64,000 nt of DNA from Massospora cicadina (Eukaryota > Entomophthoromycota > Entomophthoromycetes > Entomophthorales > Entomophthoraceae). Position 1 is the stretch's first letter; each line of letters opens with the position of its first letter. The DNA is taken from the NCBI GenBank assembly GCA_022478985.1, contig JAKSZP010002690.1:124001-188000 (forward strand), given 5' to 3'. The notes under the pieces were generated by a model. The model had not been told where the DNA came from. It saw only the letters and a program-made list of their open reading frames with translations, and made no database searches. The translations under genes and the position numbers were made by a program. Of this stretch, positions 20,646 to 31,364 are shown one piece after another.

Positions 20646-21100
20646 CTGGGTATCGCCCCTCATGGAGGGAGCCAGAAACACAGCGTCAGCAATAATAGAT
20701 GGGGCTGAATTAGCTGACACAATGGGGGAGGTGAATGTCTGGATGGGCTGAGTTGCATTCAACTGAGCAGACGCCATTAAAACAGCGTGGGTGATGGCCT
20801 CCTTGGTTGGAGGGGGCCCAGCGGGTTGGTGGGAGGCAGCACACACAGAGCTGTTAGGCGTGCAGGTTGCAGAAGTGCGATCAGGTGAACTGGCGCTAGT
20901 TGGAGTAGCTCAGGTTGGGGGGTGGTGCCTGCTTTCATGGCTGCTGCTTGAGAGCGGGTGATTCTAGTTGACCCTGAGGTGGGTAACCGAGGGTTGCTTC
21001 GTTTGGGGGTGTTGCTGGCTCGTTTGGCATAGCCTGCGGGTTCTTTTGCGGGGTTTCCCGCCATATTTGCTAATAGTTTTCGTAAATCTCTTTAGTGGAG

Positions 21101-21560
21101 CTAAATTTCAGGCTGAATTGATTTTCGAAAAGTGATGCTTAGCAGAAAGAGATTACACAGGTCTTTGAACCAAGAGTTATGACAGGAGCCATTGATTCAG
21201 CTTATCAGCGGTCTATTGGGCTATTAATTGGGAATTTAATTAATCATGATATATTAGTCAAGAAACATAAAGAGATTAGAAAAGGTCAGGTACATCACAC
21301 TAGAAATTGATAAGGTGCATTTTTTTGGTAACACTTTGATTTTGGCCTACCCGCTGAAAATTATTTTATGCTATCTATTAAGTACAGATAATAAACAAGT
21401 TTAATCATGAGGAACTTGAGAGAGTGTATCAACCTTTTGAGGATTTTAAGATGTTTTCTCAATGTCAGATGTCAACTATTGTCATATGAAAGACAGGACG
21501 CATAGTATCGAAGTTGGAGATTAGCCCTATCCAAATGAAGCCATATAGGAACATGAAGGT
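21101..21560 (+). pseudogene. pol: Gyp3 pol linker, resuming after LineA
   Basis: The plus strand reads FEPRVMTGAIDSAYQRSIGL and IGNLINHDILVKKHKEI (about 21155-21285), matching the Gyp1 linker (LEPHILPVILDPAYQRPI, LLGNFTGKDMLIWKH). The following part to 21560 corresponds to the segment before the RT, with broken frames. This fixes where Gyp3 resumes: at or before about 21130. Confidence 0.6.
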
Positions 21561-22200
21561 AGAAGAGCAATACCTGAAGACAGAGCTCAAATAGTATTGT
21601 ATTCTGGCTTATTTGAGCTCTCCCAGAGTCCATGGTCATCTCTGCTGTTGCTCATAAAGAAGATAACGGTGGACATAGAATAGTGATGGATTACAGGAGG
21701 CTAGACAGTCTCACTAAGAAGGACAGCTATTCTCTTCCAAGGATTGACACTGCCTTGGCCTGACTCTCCAGGGTGCTTTTATTATCTGCGATGGACCTTA
21801 CCAGCGGTTATTTGCGGATGTATCTTTCTCCTGAAGTCCAAGAAAAATACGTTTATTTGCATGGAAGGATTATTCTAACCGACCCAGTAACCTCAGGTAA
21901 TGCAGCGCTTTCTCCTTGTTTCAAAAGGCAATGGACCACATTATGCAATATCTTAAAAGCATCTGTGTGATCATTTACCAAGATGACATAATGGTTTTTT
22001 CTAAAACCTTCACTGTTTATTAAGACCACCTCAAGTCAGCTTTAATGACTGAGAGAGAATCATATCAAGCTAAAAAGTGCATGATGTATTTTTTTCAGCC
22101 GGACTTGAAATTCTAGGACATTCCATATTTTGGGAAGAAATGTAAGCCTAATACGATTAGGTTGAGATTTTTTCAAGATTCTTGATTTAAAGAGCCTTTG
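21561..22200 (+). pseudogene. pol: Gyp3 reverse transcriptase
   Basis: The plus strand encodes RIVMDYRRLDSLTKKDSYSL, PRIDTALA, a stop, then SAMDLTSGYLRMYLSPEVQ with the first catalytic Asp at 21794-21796. After a frame change it reads ICVIIYQDDIMVFSKTF; YQDD at 21976-21987 keeps both catalytic aspartates, unlike the RT boxes of Gyp1, Gyp2 and Gyp9. The thumb follows with several stops. The order and motifs are those of Ty3/Gypsy RT. The enzyme is inactive because of at least three frame disruptions. Confidence 0.8.
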
Positions 22201-22339
22201 AGACTTACAGGTAATAGGAATGATGGGATTTTACCATCAATTTATCCTTAACTTTACTCAACATGTTGAACCTCTTGTCCAACTGCTCTCCAAAAACACC
22301 CCTTTCATATGAGTTTATAGCAACAGACTGCAATTGAGT

Positions 22340-22735
22340 CAATGAAGATTTTTTAATGACTAATCTTACGCTTCTCAACTATGTGAAGCCATTCATCCTG
22401 TTCACTGACGCCTATGACTTAGCCGTAGAGCCTTCCTATTTCAACTGGATAAGAGTGGCCTTGACCACCTGGAGTCCTATTATTATAAAACGCTTTTTAA
22501 TTCTGAACGAAATTATAGTATCTTGGAGAAAGAGTGGTTAGCTGTTCTCCTAGATGTAGTTTATTTCCAGACCTTCTTTTATGATATGAATTCTACCATT
22601 GTGTCATATCACGCTTTCTAAAGTAGCTGCAGAACATTAAAGATTCAATAGTATGACTAGCCAGATGAGCTCTTAAGCTTTAAAACTTTGACATAAATAT
22701 TTTATAATGAGCTGAAATGAAACATATGGCATATA
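22340..22735 (+). pseudogene. Gyp3 RNase H
   Basis: The frame 22356-22541 contains KPFILFTDAYDLAV, the first acidic motif of Gypsy RNase H (usually FILxTDASDxAxG). Continuing in another frame come YKTLFNSERNYSILEKEWLA, the ERNYSxxExE-like motif with conserved Glu. The C-terminal TDH motif appears as degenerate sequence at about 22600. The domain is broken but clearly recognisable and lies directly after RT. Confidence 0.7.
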
Positions 22736-24000
22736 TGGCCAACGCAACTGCCCCTTCTTATGAGAAGAGTGAAGCTGAACGTTTAAAAGACCTACTCATG
22801 AAGCCAGACTCTTGGGAGGATGAAGATGAAACCTTTCAGAAGATTATATATGACATGCTCAAATAACAAAGGTTCTAGATGTTTTACTTTACAAGAAAAT
22901 TAAAATTGACTGGCTACCTTACTTGTAACCTTCATAATGGGCACCAGCTATAATGGGAAGCCCGAAATACCTTAGGCCATGGTGGGGCCTAAAGTTTATG
23001 TATGGTTCAAAGTTACCTACTATTTGGGAAGGAATAAAGACACTTTAGTGGAATCTTTAGACGTTTGCATTACTTGATAAAAGCAGATGCCGCATAAGGC
23101 CAAGTACAAGTATCAGCCCATGACTCCTCAGCAACTGTTTCACACCATGAGTATAGACGTCATAGGTCTATTAATTGATTCCACAAGAGGGTATCACTAC
23201 ATTCCTGAAAGAATTAATCAGGTTACATAGTGGAAAGAAGCAACCGCCATTCCTGTGCAAACCAATAAAGTTACTGCTAAATTCTTTTATTAAAACATAT
23301 ATACTAGTCCTGGCTGCCCTCAGGTTCTATTATGTATCAATAAGTAAACTATACGTCATTAGTTGCGAAGTTCTTAAATATGAGCATGGGAACTTATAAC
23401 TATTCTTTGCACTTTATAACCCATCAACAGGTGGGAATTTAAAAAAATTAACAGAATGTTGCTTTTAATGCTTTTCAAGATGGCTACTACCAGTTTGTTA
23501 CACTAGGACTAATATAGCTTGAGTGTGTTGATGGCTTATTGGATAAGATCTCATTGTTTAAAAAAATATCTCACTTCAAGGCCCTATATGGAAGAGAACA
23601 TGTTGTCCTAGCATTATCAGATTATAAAGTTACCAGTAGTAATACCGAAGAGCTGGAGAAAGCATTAATAAGATTAGACCAAAAGATAGAACTTCAATCA
23701 GAGGCATTGCCAAATCTAGCCATGACGGTTACCAGAGAAGGCAAGCAGCAAATGCCAATCAGCAACCTTTGCCTACCTTTGATATTTTAGACTTTTCCTA
23801 AATTACTACAATCATATAGTGCCGCAGCTAGCAAAACTAGATGACAGCGGGGATGAGCCATACTCTGTCACTTTCTTAAGCGATGATGAGTACTCAATCA
23901 AATCTTTGAAAACTGGAGTAATGATAAACCGCATTTCTAGCTGATTCTTACATCAGTACCCACCCGCTAATATTCTTGAATGAGGTGATGTCAGATATCC
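22736..24000 (+). pseudogene. Gyp3 integrase and C-terminal tail
   Basis: Around 23090-23170 the plus strand reads KAKYKYQPMTPQQLFHTMSIDVIGL; SIDVIG contains the first catalytic acidic residue after the zinc finger region. The frame 23539-23790 contains HFKALYGREHVVLALSDYKV, where HFKALYGR is the conserved core/C-domain boundary of Gypsy integrases, followed by a Glu/Leu-rich helical segment. Positions 23790-24000 lie between integrase and 3' LTR, with a short acidic stretch and no further domain seen. Confidence 0.7.
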
Positions 24001-24491
24001 TGATACTAAACATGATGGAAGAATATTGACCTTTTAACTCCCTCAACCAAATTGACACCTATACCTGAAAAGGGGGTAAATTACTTTGATAAATTATCCA
24101 AGAAATTTATTAGTAAGCGCAGCTCTATTTCACATTAGGAGAACCCCGATGGACCAAGTTAAGCCTAAGATACCCTTAGAAAAATTTCTGCCTCATCAAG
24201 ATGAAGGATAATTGATAAGTTAGCGGACAGCTGCTCAAAGTGTCACTTGAGGCAGCCAATTGATATGAACCAAAAAAATGGTTATAATCAAGTAGCTTCC
24301 AAATGATCAACTTAGGTGACCCTCAGTTTCATCTGAATTGGGTATTCATCCCACCATTTTTGCCATATCAAAATTATGATACAAAGGATTATACCATCTG
24401 GAATACATTACCTGACAAAAGCCTCCCTTCTAGATGTCACTCCATTAATATAATTAATCTTTATTCTTTTTTCTATATTGTTGAAGAACCA

Positions 24492-24522
24492 TATAAAAAA
24501 CCCTAATTTAGACCAAAATAAA
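24492..24522 (+). promoter_or_regulatory. TATA box and AATAAA in Gyp3 LTR
   Basis: TATAAAAA at 24492-24499 is followed by AATAAA at 24517-24522. If transcription starts the usual 25-35 bases after TATA, the poly(A) signal precedes the start site and so would appear only in RNA ending in the 3' LTR. Confidence 0.55.
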
Positions 24523-24561
24523 GTTACGTCATTGAATCAATATTACGTTTTGGTACTTGAC

Positions 24562-24578
24562 TTCAATAAGTCTATCTT
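24562..24578 (+). repeat. Target-site duplication, left copy, LineB1
   Basis: TTCAATAAGTCTATCTT is repeated with one mismatch at 29837-29853 (TTCAATAAATCTATCTT), flanking LineB1. Confidence 0.88.
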
Positions 24579-24671
24579 ACTTTACTCTCTTGTTGCAATC
24601 ACTTTTGCAACTTATTCAATTCAAGTCTGATTCTAGATTGATAATCTCACAGAGGAGATTAGTCTGCGCCC

Positions 24672-26080
24672 ATGTCAGGGTGCAGTTGGGCAAGTAAGGT
24701 AAGAGGAGCAGTTGGTAGGCCTGCAGCCTCAAATGTTTGAATACGCCCCGGAGAAACTGGCGGAATAGAAAAAAATACAAAACTGGCGGTCACTATTTCC
24801 CCAGAAATCCTCACTTGGCAAGCGCGATTCAACCAGTACATCAACACGCCGCACTCCCAACCACTTTCATCGGTGGAATATGGAGTCTGTGTGTTTCTGG
24901 ACATCCAACAAACAGCTCTATGGGAAAAATTTTGTGGTGATGTGCACACTTTTTCCTGATTGCAGTGTACATCGCACCTCACTCCATGTCACGCGGTTGG
25001 CTGGACCTTGCTTTCAAAAACAAGGAAGCAGCAAATGAAGCTGCTGCAGTGCGCGTAGTGATTGACCTCCCTGAAGGGCAATGGGTCGTCAAAACCAAAT
25101 GCACCAGATGGACAAAATCCAACCAAATTTTCCTCACGTTTGTTTTTTTGCCTACTATGGTAAAAAGTGCCATTTTGAAGCAGCACCTGAAAGATGGTCT
25201 CACCATATATGGCAAAATACAATCTTTTAAAATGCAACACTTTATGCTGATGCCACACCTGTGCACTGGCAAAGCCATCGCAGTTCAGACCCCAACTGAG
25301 GAGATTGCGAAGGACCTAACCCAGATCCTGCACTCCACATATATCAATATTGAAATGCATACCACCCACCCTTTCCAGGTAACCGTAGACAGCGCGCCCC
25401 CCATCTGCACCCACTGTGACACGTTCAGCCATAAGGCACATGCGTGCCCCACCAAGGAGGGCATCACATTCCAAGAGCACACCTCAGCAGCCATGGCCAG
25501 CGGAGAGGCACACTACAAACCAACCGCAAGAACCAAAGAGGCTTTCCCGTGGGGAGCACAAGGCTGCTACCTACTGGTAAAACCTATTTCCCTGCAAGAG
25601 CAGAAGAAGGCTAAGCAGGCCTGCAGGGCCACGGCCAAAGAAGCGGCCAAAGTCACCACCACTATCCCACACTCCCAACGCCAGGAAGACATCAAAATCT
25701 TCGTGGCAGAAGCAACTCATGAATCCATCAAACAATCAGATTGGGAAGCCCATGCCAATTGGCCATCCAATCTGAGGATCTGATGGGTGACTCAATCTCA
25801 CCTGATCTTTACAATTAAGCTCCGGTTGAAACTGACTTGGGGTCCAACCTACCTGAAAATTTTCTTTGACCCGATCATTGGTGCACCAAACTCATCTGCA
25901 CCACAAAATTTTTGTTTGACATCAGGGAAACAAAAAGTGAAGGCAAAAGCCAATGCAAAACTTTCTGCTAAAATTTACAAAACTACTAATAGCGTTGCTG
26001 CAAACACCCGCACTTCCATGAAGGCCCATGGGGATCTAGAGGAGGCTAGTGGGCCCAGGTGCCCCACCCCTTGTACCTAA
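24672..26080 (+). pseudogene. LineB1 ORF1, Gag-like RNA-binding protein
   Basis: The start ATG (24672) is shared with LineB2 (MSG-SWASK). The best frame runs 24965-25783 (about 272 codons) and contains YIAPHSMSRGWLDLAFKNKE, LPTMVKSAILKQHLKDGL, and a knuckle ICTHCDTFSHKAHACP (C-X2-C, His, Cys) near 25405-25450. A stop/frame change near 25783 separates a Lys/Ala-rich C-terminal part (25787-26080). An upstream frame break lies near 24750. The protein would coat the element RNA. The sequence after the knuckle is basic, fitting nucleic-acid binding. Confidence 0.75.
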
Positions 26081-26086
26081 GGTGTG

Positions 26087-27410
26087 ATGGGGGGAACCTT
26101 CACTTTAGGGATGTTGAATATCGCTGGACCTAAGGCCTCGCCGTCCCAGACTAGGAAACTGAGTTTTTTACAAAAAAAAATTTACCCGTGGATATCCTGG
26201 CCATCCAGGAGTCCCACTGTCTGTGAGGTTCCAAGGATGCTTGAAAAACCATGCTCCTCCCATCCCTATCCTTTTGGTCAGAGCACTGTGGGGTGCTAGT
26301 TTGGAAAAACAATTTTTTCAAATTTTTATCATGGGAATCCTTCCTCATTGCTGAGTCCTCATTGTCTCTTTCTTGTGGGCTGACGTGGTGCATGCTATCA
26401 TCAACATCTATGCCCCAACCTGTGCATGAGAGCGTCAGAATTTTCTCATCGGTCAAATCCTCCCATTACCCCCAGACCATTTTGTAGTCGGTGACATGAA
26501 CTGTTGGCTAAACACACCCACGGACCATTGGCCTTTCTCCTCCCATGCCCCCAGGGTCATGTAGAACTTCAAGTTCAAAGGCCACCTTTGGGTCAATGGA
26601 TAAGCTGCCGCGGAAAGCCCTGCTACTTAAAAACACGATGCGCCCCTTATCCACAACGGCCAATTAAGGTTCATGACCTGCATTGACCTTATCCTTACAC
26701 TGGCGAAATTCCAACCCCACATTTCCCACTTCAAAACAACAAAAATTGAATTCTCCGACCACTGACTGGTCTCAATAACCTACCACCTACCTGTCACAGT
26801 GGATAAGGCCCCACATTGGTGCAAAATCTGCCCTCCCAAACTTGCGTCGCCAGGATTTTCCACTTGGGTGGAATCAGCAACTTTGGCAAAAGAGTTTGTT
26901 ACACCGCTTTGCACGGACCACATCTCCACATGGTCAACCTTCAAAGAGGATACCATCCACCACTCTCGCCACCTCTCCTCCTAGCACTCACGAGCTACAT
27001 CAGCCATCATTTCGCGTGCTCTAGCAGTGTTGGCACACCTGGAGTCCAATATCCCAGCTACAGGCTACAGCCCTGCATGGGGCCAGAAGTGGGTGGAAGA
27101 AGCCGCCCACCTCAATGCGCTCAGTAGGCAACACAAACATCAGGTTTGTGTTCAGTACAGTACCAAACGCAATAAGAAGATGGCAACAAATGCACCGCAT
27201 ATTTTTAAAAAAATTGCACCACGCCAGAGCGTGGCCTGCACACAGGTGTAAAGATCGGATGATTCCGTCGCAGATATGCCAGCCAAAGTGGCAATCAAAA
27301 TACAAAAGTATTACTCCGAGTTATATTGATCTGATCCTATTCAGTCAGCTGAAGTGGCGGAATTTTTTGACCAAACCCACATCCGCACAATTTCCTAATT
27401 CCCAAAAATA
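26087..27410 (+). pseudogene. LineB1 ORF2, endonuclease region
   Basis: ORF2 starts at ATG 26087, six bases after the ORF1 stop. Its beginning reads TFTLGMLNIAGPKASPS; later frames contain segments matching the EEP endonuclease (VNIYAPTC-like at about 26410 and VGDMNCWL at 26490, the GDxN motif; FSDH at 26755-26765). The region is broken by many frameshifts, so no catalytic domain survives. Positions 26770-27410 cover the linker toward RT, with alternating frames. The enzyme would nick target DNA. Confidence 0.65.
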
Positions 27411-28280
27411 ATGAATTTGATTACTCCAAATGAGCTATGGACAGCCATCCGCGGTGCACCAAATCAGAAATGCCCAGGCCCAGATGGCATTCCATATGAA
27501 TTCTATAAAAAGTACTTCAAATATATATCCCCACTGCTGCTTGCCTCACTTAACTAAAGCCTTCTGAAACGCGCCTCCTACCAGGAGGACAAGAGGCCTT
27601 CACCGTCACACTCTTTAAGAAAATGGACAAGCTAGACTTAGCCAACTGGCGCCCCATTTCTTTAACCAACACGGATACAAAAATTTTAACTAAAATTTTG
27701 GCTAGCCATTTAGGGATTATAGCATCTGCCACCATCTCCCCAGAACAATTCAGTTTCATACCCAGAAGGTCAATTTGGGACAACGTGCACTCTGTGGCTA
27801 ACGCATGCCAGTCCACAGCCTCTGGGGCACTTGTATTCTTGGACCAACAGAAGGCCTATGATAGAGTAAACTGGGAATACCTCAGGGCCTGCCTCCATCA
27901 ATTCCGCCTACCCCTCGCTTCATCAACTGGGTAATGCTTCTCACAGAATCTGCAACAATGGCAGTGTGTGGCCCTAGCTTCCTAATGGAAGTAGTCCACC
28001 CTCAAAGGGGATTACGACAAGGGGACCCCCTTAGCCCACTCTTATACAACTTCAGCCTTGACCCACTACTTCAAAACGTGAATGCCCAACTCACTGGGGT
28101 CCATGTACCAGGCCAAGCCCCAGTCAAGATGATGGCATTTGCAGATGACTGTGTGGTTAGAGTTTCTAATAATAAAGACGCACGTGCACTTGAAGCTCTC
28201 ATCCAGGAGTATTCCCGGGTAAGTAATGCTGCACTGAACACTTCCAAAACTGAAATCATCCTCCTTGGTCGGTACTAAAC
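27411..28280 (+). pseudogene. LineB1 ORF2, reverse transcriptase core
   Basis: The plus strand reads CPGPDGIPYEFYKKYF (about 27470), then LDLANWRPISLTNTDTK and EQFSFIPRRSIWDNV, VFLDQQKAYDRVNWEYL with the first catalytic Asp, and after a frame change GLRQGDPLSPLLYNFSLDPL and MMAFADDCVV with FADD at 28138-28149. These are the LINE RT blocks in the expected order. At least two frameshifts (near 27600 and 27930) break the frame, but the two catalytic Asp residues and the Gln-Gly-Asp-Pro motif survive. The enzyme would copy the LINE RNA at the nicked target. Confidence 0.85.
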
Positions 28281-29705
28281 CTGCTGGGCCCCAGCAACCA
28301 GTGCCCAACCCAGCCCATCTGCTTGTACACGTGCTCGCCCTCCCAGCTTATCCCACACCGCCCCACTAGTGCTCCCCTTCGTGCCACGCCCTACCATAGG
28401 GCTGGTCTGCCATCTGGGTGTATGGGTGGAGGCAGGCGGGTATGCATCAGCAGTAATGGAAAGTTGTATTCTAGATAACGTGATGAAGCGCATCGCCTCC
28501 TTCAGAGCCCACCCTACTTCCCTTACTGGCAGTGTTGTTTTAGCCAACTCTATGCTCCTCTCCAAAGTCTGGTTTGGAGCCCACGCCATCCCCTTCTCCC
28601 CAAGTTTTTCCAAATCCTTGTATGTCCTTCTGCAAGGATGGCTTTGGTCAGGCCACCCACCACCAATACGGCTAGAGGTCAAGTTTGGCCCTCATCATCA
28701 TGGTGGCATGGGCCTGCTTGACTTCAAAGCCCATGCTGCCAAGATCCTGGGCACCTGGATTGTGGCCGTCACCGCCCCTATGCTCCCCTCCCAATTCTGT
28801 CCCGCGTGGCCCACTCCAACTCCTCCTGCGCCTTGGGCCTTAACAATCCATAGAACCCTCACTCCTTGATTAAATACCTGGCTTCACGCCCATCGGCCAC
28901 AGGTCCTCATGGGACTAAAACCCACTACAAATGAATCCTCGTCTCCATGCGGAGCGCTGAGTGGAGAATTTGTATTAGTGGACACACAGCCCAGAGAGGC
29001 CGCCCCTCTCCTCATTTCACACTAGAGGTACAGGGGCTACCCATTCAAGATGGCGTGATCCCCACACGGCCCCATGTCCTATTTAGGGTGGACTACCTGG
29101 ACATGATGGACATCCCCTAATCCATTGAGACTCAGAAGACTATTTGGAAATATGCACACCATCCTCTGTTGCAGCCTCAAATCCGTTCCCATGTGTGGCA
29201 CTTCCTGAGGTGGGTGTACCATACAGCTGAGCGCTCTAATGCTTTACACTCACCCTGCGTCGTGTGTGGCCATTATGGAATGCTGTTCTACCGCATGGAG
29301 AAGTGTCCTACCTCTAGAGTGATATGGCGCGAAGTTCAACGTCTGTTTGGCCAGGATCAAACACATCCCTTCAGTCTGTCAAGAGATATGTTTGCTTTAT
29401 CAATGGCTTCCCCCCTTCCACCCTTTCTCCGTGCTCTGGTAATTGCAATCGCCATGTGGACCATCCACACGATTGTCTTGGATGCCATCACAGGCTCCAC
29501 CCCCACCTTCCCAGAAGCCGTTCACAGATTCTGGTCTCATTTGGTGGACCACTTTCAGGCGTGGATATTTGGATACCTCCCACCATGTCACCGACAGCTG
29601 CTCTCCTCCTGGTTCCCAGTTTGGTTCATCAAATCAGACCCTTTCCTCCACACATGTTCATTTAGGGCTACGGCCTCCTCACACGTTCCCTCCCCCTCCC
29701 CATAA
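28281..29705 (+). pseudogene. LineB1 ORF2, thumb and C-terminal zinc-binding segment
   Basis: A stop at about 28276 ends the palm frame; the frame 28369-28869 continues with RPTIGLVCHLGVWVEAGGYA and GGMGLLDFKAHAAKI, typical LINE thumb features. The frame 29169-29705 reads HVWHFLRWVYHTAERSN and CVVCGHYGMLFYRMEKCP, a C-X2-C plus distal Cys zinc-binding segment (zf-RVT type), followed by AIAMWTIHTIV. About 300 bases between these frames (28870-29168) are still homologous to LineB2 but not open. The tail region ends at about 29705 before the 3' UTR. Confidence 0.75.
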
Positions 29706-29836
29706 TGGCGTTTCCGCTGGTAACAAGAGATAGCTTCGCTTCTCTGGGGTGCCTTCCCATTATAAGTTTTGTTTTCTTTGGGTCAAATTTGGAAGTACCC
29801 ATCCCATGGTTGGCCTTCCTTGCAATAAATTTAAAA

Positions 29837-29853
29837 TTCAATAAATCTATCTT
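29837..29853 (+). repeat. Target-site duplication, right copy, LineB1
   Basis: TTCAATAAATCTATCTT, one mismatch from the copy at 24562-24578. Confidence 0.88.
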
Positions 29854-30015
29854 GCTGTACTTACCATAGTATTGATACTCTAGCTGACAGGCATAAGCGT
29901 TGACTTAGCACCCTTTTATATTAAAAATAACTGTTGTGCGACTTAATTAGCTTCAAGTAATGGTTATTGGTCTTCTTAGGCTTAGCACCATTGAGCTTAA
30001 AATGGAAGCCCTACA
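29854..30015 (+). repeat. Gyp3 3' LTR, second part
   Basis: Similarity to the 5' LTR resumes after LineB1: TGACTTAGCACCC (5' LTR TGACTTGGCACCC) and GCACCATTGAGCTTAAAATGG with a hairpin ending TACA at about 30015. Beyond this point the match to 11580 onward stops, which fixes the LTR end. Confidence 0.7.
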
Positions 30016-31287
30016 CCTCAGAAGGGTTATACCTAAATTTGGTTTCACCATTTGCATATACAAAACACATTTTTAATATCTGTTCTACTTTTACTGCCAT
30101 GGATGCAGTGTATCAAGAATATTTCAAAGGGTTCCCAGGGGTAATTTTTATAATGTAGTCTGATTATGAAGTAGAACAAAAGAAACTGATTAACAATTCC
30201 TTAGATTATACAACTATCTTACAAATCTGTTCTTTTAAGTTTATAAGGTAGAGCCCTTAATTGATTGAAGGGTGACTGACGTTTGATGTATCCAAAATGA
30301 AAAGACTTCCTTCCAATGGGGTTTTAAATTATCATTAAAAAGGGAAATCCAGAACAAAATTTTACCTAATGATTATATCAGCTGTGGCCTGTGGCTAGAT
30401 GATTGCTGGATCACCAATTAAATCGAGATTCAAGGTTTATTAAAAAACCTCCGCCATTTTAGGAAGTCAAAGTGTTGCTTTTGGGGTCATTAAGACTAAT
30501 GGCCTTGCGGTTGAAACATATGCAGCTAATTTATTGGTCCTAATGTTGTGAGGTGGGAAATCACTAAGTAGGGAAGTAATGACATGGTTGAAGTTGGCGG
30601 GTGGAGCCAGACAAACCTAAGGGATATTTTACTTTTTTTAAGTGCCAAATGGAGAAATAAAGAATATAAACGTCATACAAAGGTAGGGCTTAAAAACAGT
30701 AGAAATTATATAAAAATAACGTGTCATTGGGCGCTCCACTTAACAGAGTGTGAAGTACTAATGGAACATCTGTGTAGCGTGAGTTTCCACTTCACTATAT
30801 GGTCACAGGCTATAGTTGTCTGGTCCAACTCTTAGCTTCACTGTATAGCATAACTATGCAGTAAGCTCTCAAATCCTTAGTATATTAAGACTATGCTAAC
30901 GATTTGTCTATTAAATCAATAAGTATACTATAAAAGAAATCCTTTATTATTATTAATCTTTCAAAATTTTAGTTAAAGCACTTTACTTAAGACTCAACAG
31001 AGCTTTCATAATGAGGATAATTAATATGAAAAAAGCAATTATGGGAAGTAGTTGATTTGTTATAAAAGGGGTTGGAGTGAAGTCACAAGGGTAAAAAAAT
31101 GCAAATCCATTTTAGGGTAAAATCTAATAACAGAATCAGTTGCTTAGTATAACTGTGACTTGCAAACCAGATATAAAGTCAACAAAACTATAACACTTTC
31201 GCCCCTTGACTTGCCTTAATAAATGTTTTTTTTGATGGGGCAATCATACATATTGTGAAAAGGGGGTGAAATTTGGCGTAATGATAA
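30016..31287. other. AT-rich stretch left of LineB2; probable Gyp4 3' end
   Basis: No convincing gene is present. It lies on the 3' side of the minus-strand integrase remnant at 36600-37260 (LineB2 removed), so it should contain the Gyp4 3' end and LTR; a TGATTG start at 31246 (minus) is a possible LTR edge. It includes the dispersed hairpin repeat at about 30830-30950. Confidence 0.4.
30830..30950 (-). repeat. Dispersed repeat with internal hairpin, copy 2
   Basis: The minus strand matches 10205-10320, including TTTGAGAGCTTACTGCATAG and the second arm CTATACAGTGAAGC. The hairpin is retained although individual bases differ. Confidence 0.45.
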
Positions 31288-31304
31288 TAACTTTCATAAA
31301 CATT
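31288..31304 (+). repeat. Target-site duplication, left copy, LineB2
   Basis: TAACTTTCATAAACATT is identical to 36583-36599. Confidence 0.92.
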
Positions 31305-31364
31305 TTTAATTTCTAATTTATTGCGGGGAAGGCTGACCATGGGATGAACACTTCCGAATATGAC

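Larger units (their letters stand above)
17927..21064 (-). pseudogene. LineA ORF1, nucleic-acid-binding protein with repeats
   Basis: ORF1 begins at ATG 21064 (MAGNPAKEPAGYAKRAS, basic and Ser/Pro-rich). It is followed by three tandem 126-codon units (20645-19511), then a globular region (19365-18740) containing ISWVTFSNLPTTVDPESLK and MEFGSVLSVDFSV, similar in pattern to an RRM, and a CCHC knuckle CSWCNALGHLYSGC at 18721-18680. The C-terminal part (18694-17927) is Pro/Ser-rich with a basic end. The stop TGA overlaps the ORF2 ATG. Frame changes occur within the repeats, near 19400-19500 and near 18740. The protein would bind element RNA and act as a chaperone in the RNP. Confidence 0.75.
14329..21100 (-). 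mobile_element. LineA: non-LTR retrotransposon inserted in Gyp3
   Basis: On the minus strand this element has an ORF1 with repeats and a CCHC knuckle, an overlapping ORF2 with EEP endonuclease, reverse transcriptase and C-terminal zinc-binding segment, and a 3' tail ending in a run of A (poly-T at 14331-14338 on the plus strand). Composition is clearly GC-richer than the Gypsy sequence on both sides. ORF2 still has 839 uninterrupted codons, making it the best preserved coding stretch in the window. The 5' end lies between the ORF1 ATG (21064) and about 21130, where Gyp3 coding similarity resumes. No target duplication was found. Confidence 0.85.
24001..24578 (+). repeat. Gyp3 3' LTR, first part
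   Basis: It starts TGATACTAAACATGATGG and aligns with the 5' LTR. It carries a TATA box (TATAAAAA, 24492-24499) and AATAAA (24517-24522) 17-18 nt further. LineB1 interrupts it after 24578, and it resumes at 29854. Confidence 0.75.
24579..29836 (+). mobile_element. LineB1: full-length LINE copy inside the Gyp3 LTR
   Basis: The element is bounded by a 17-bp target duplication and runs from a 5' UTR (start ACTTTACTCTCTTGTTGC) through ORF1 and ORF2 to a tail GCAATAAATTTAAAA. LineB2 (31305-36582, minus) is the same family: the 5' ends align base for base, and the coding parts align throughout. The two copies differ noticeably and carry different frame breaks. Length is 5.26 kb, essentially equal to LineB2 (5.28 kb), which supports both being full length. 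Confidence 0.9.
10850..30015 (+). mobile_element. Gyp3: Ty3/Gypsy LTR retrotransposon split by two LINE insertions
   Basis: Two related LTRs in the same orientation (10850-11580 and 24001-30015) bracket gag, protease, RT, RNase H and integrase pieces on the plus strand. The internal part is interrupted by LineA (14329 to about 21100) inside the protease-linker region, and the 3' LTR is interrupted by LineB1 (24579-29836). Removing both leaves an element of about 7 kb, a normal size. Evidence for continuity: protease motifs end at 14328 and linker motifs resume by about 21130; LTR similarity stops at 24578 and resumes at 29854. Confidence 0.8.

Noticed and set aside
21236..21252. TTAATTAATCATGATATATT as a possible target duplication of LineA (left side reads AGTTAATATGATTT)
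   Set aside because: Gyp3 linker coding similarity already runs from about 21155 through this place, so the LineA end must lie to its left.
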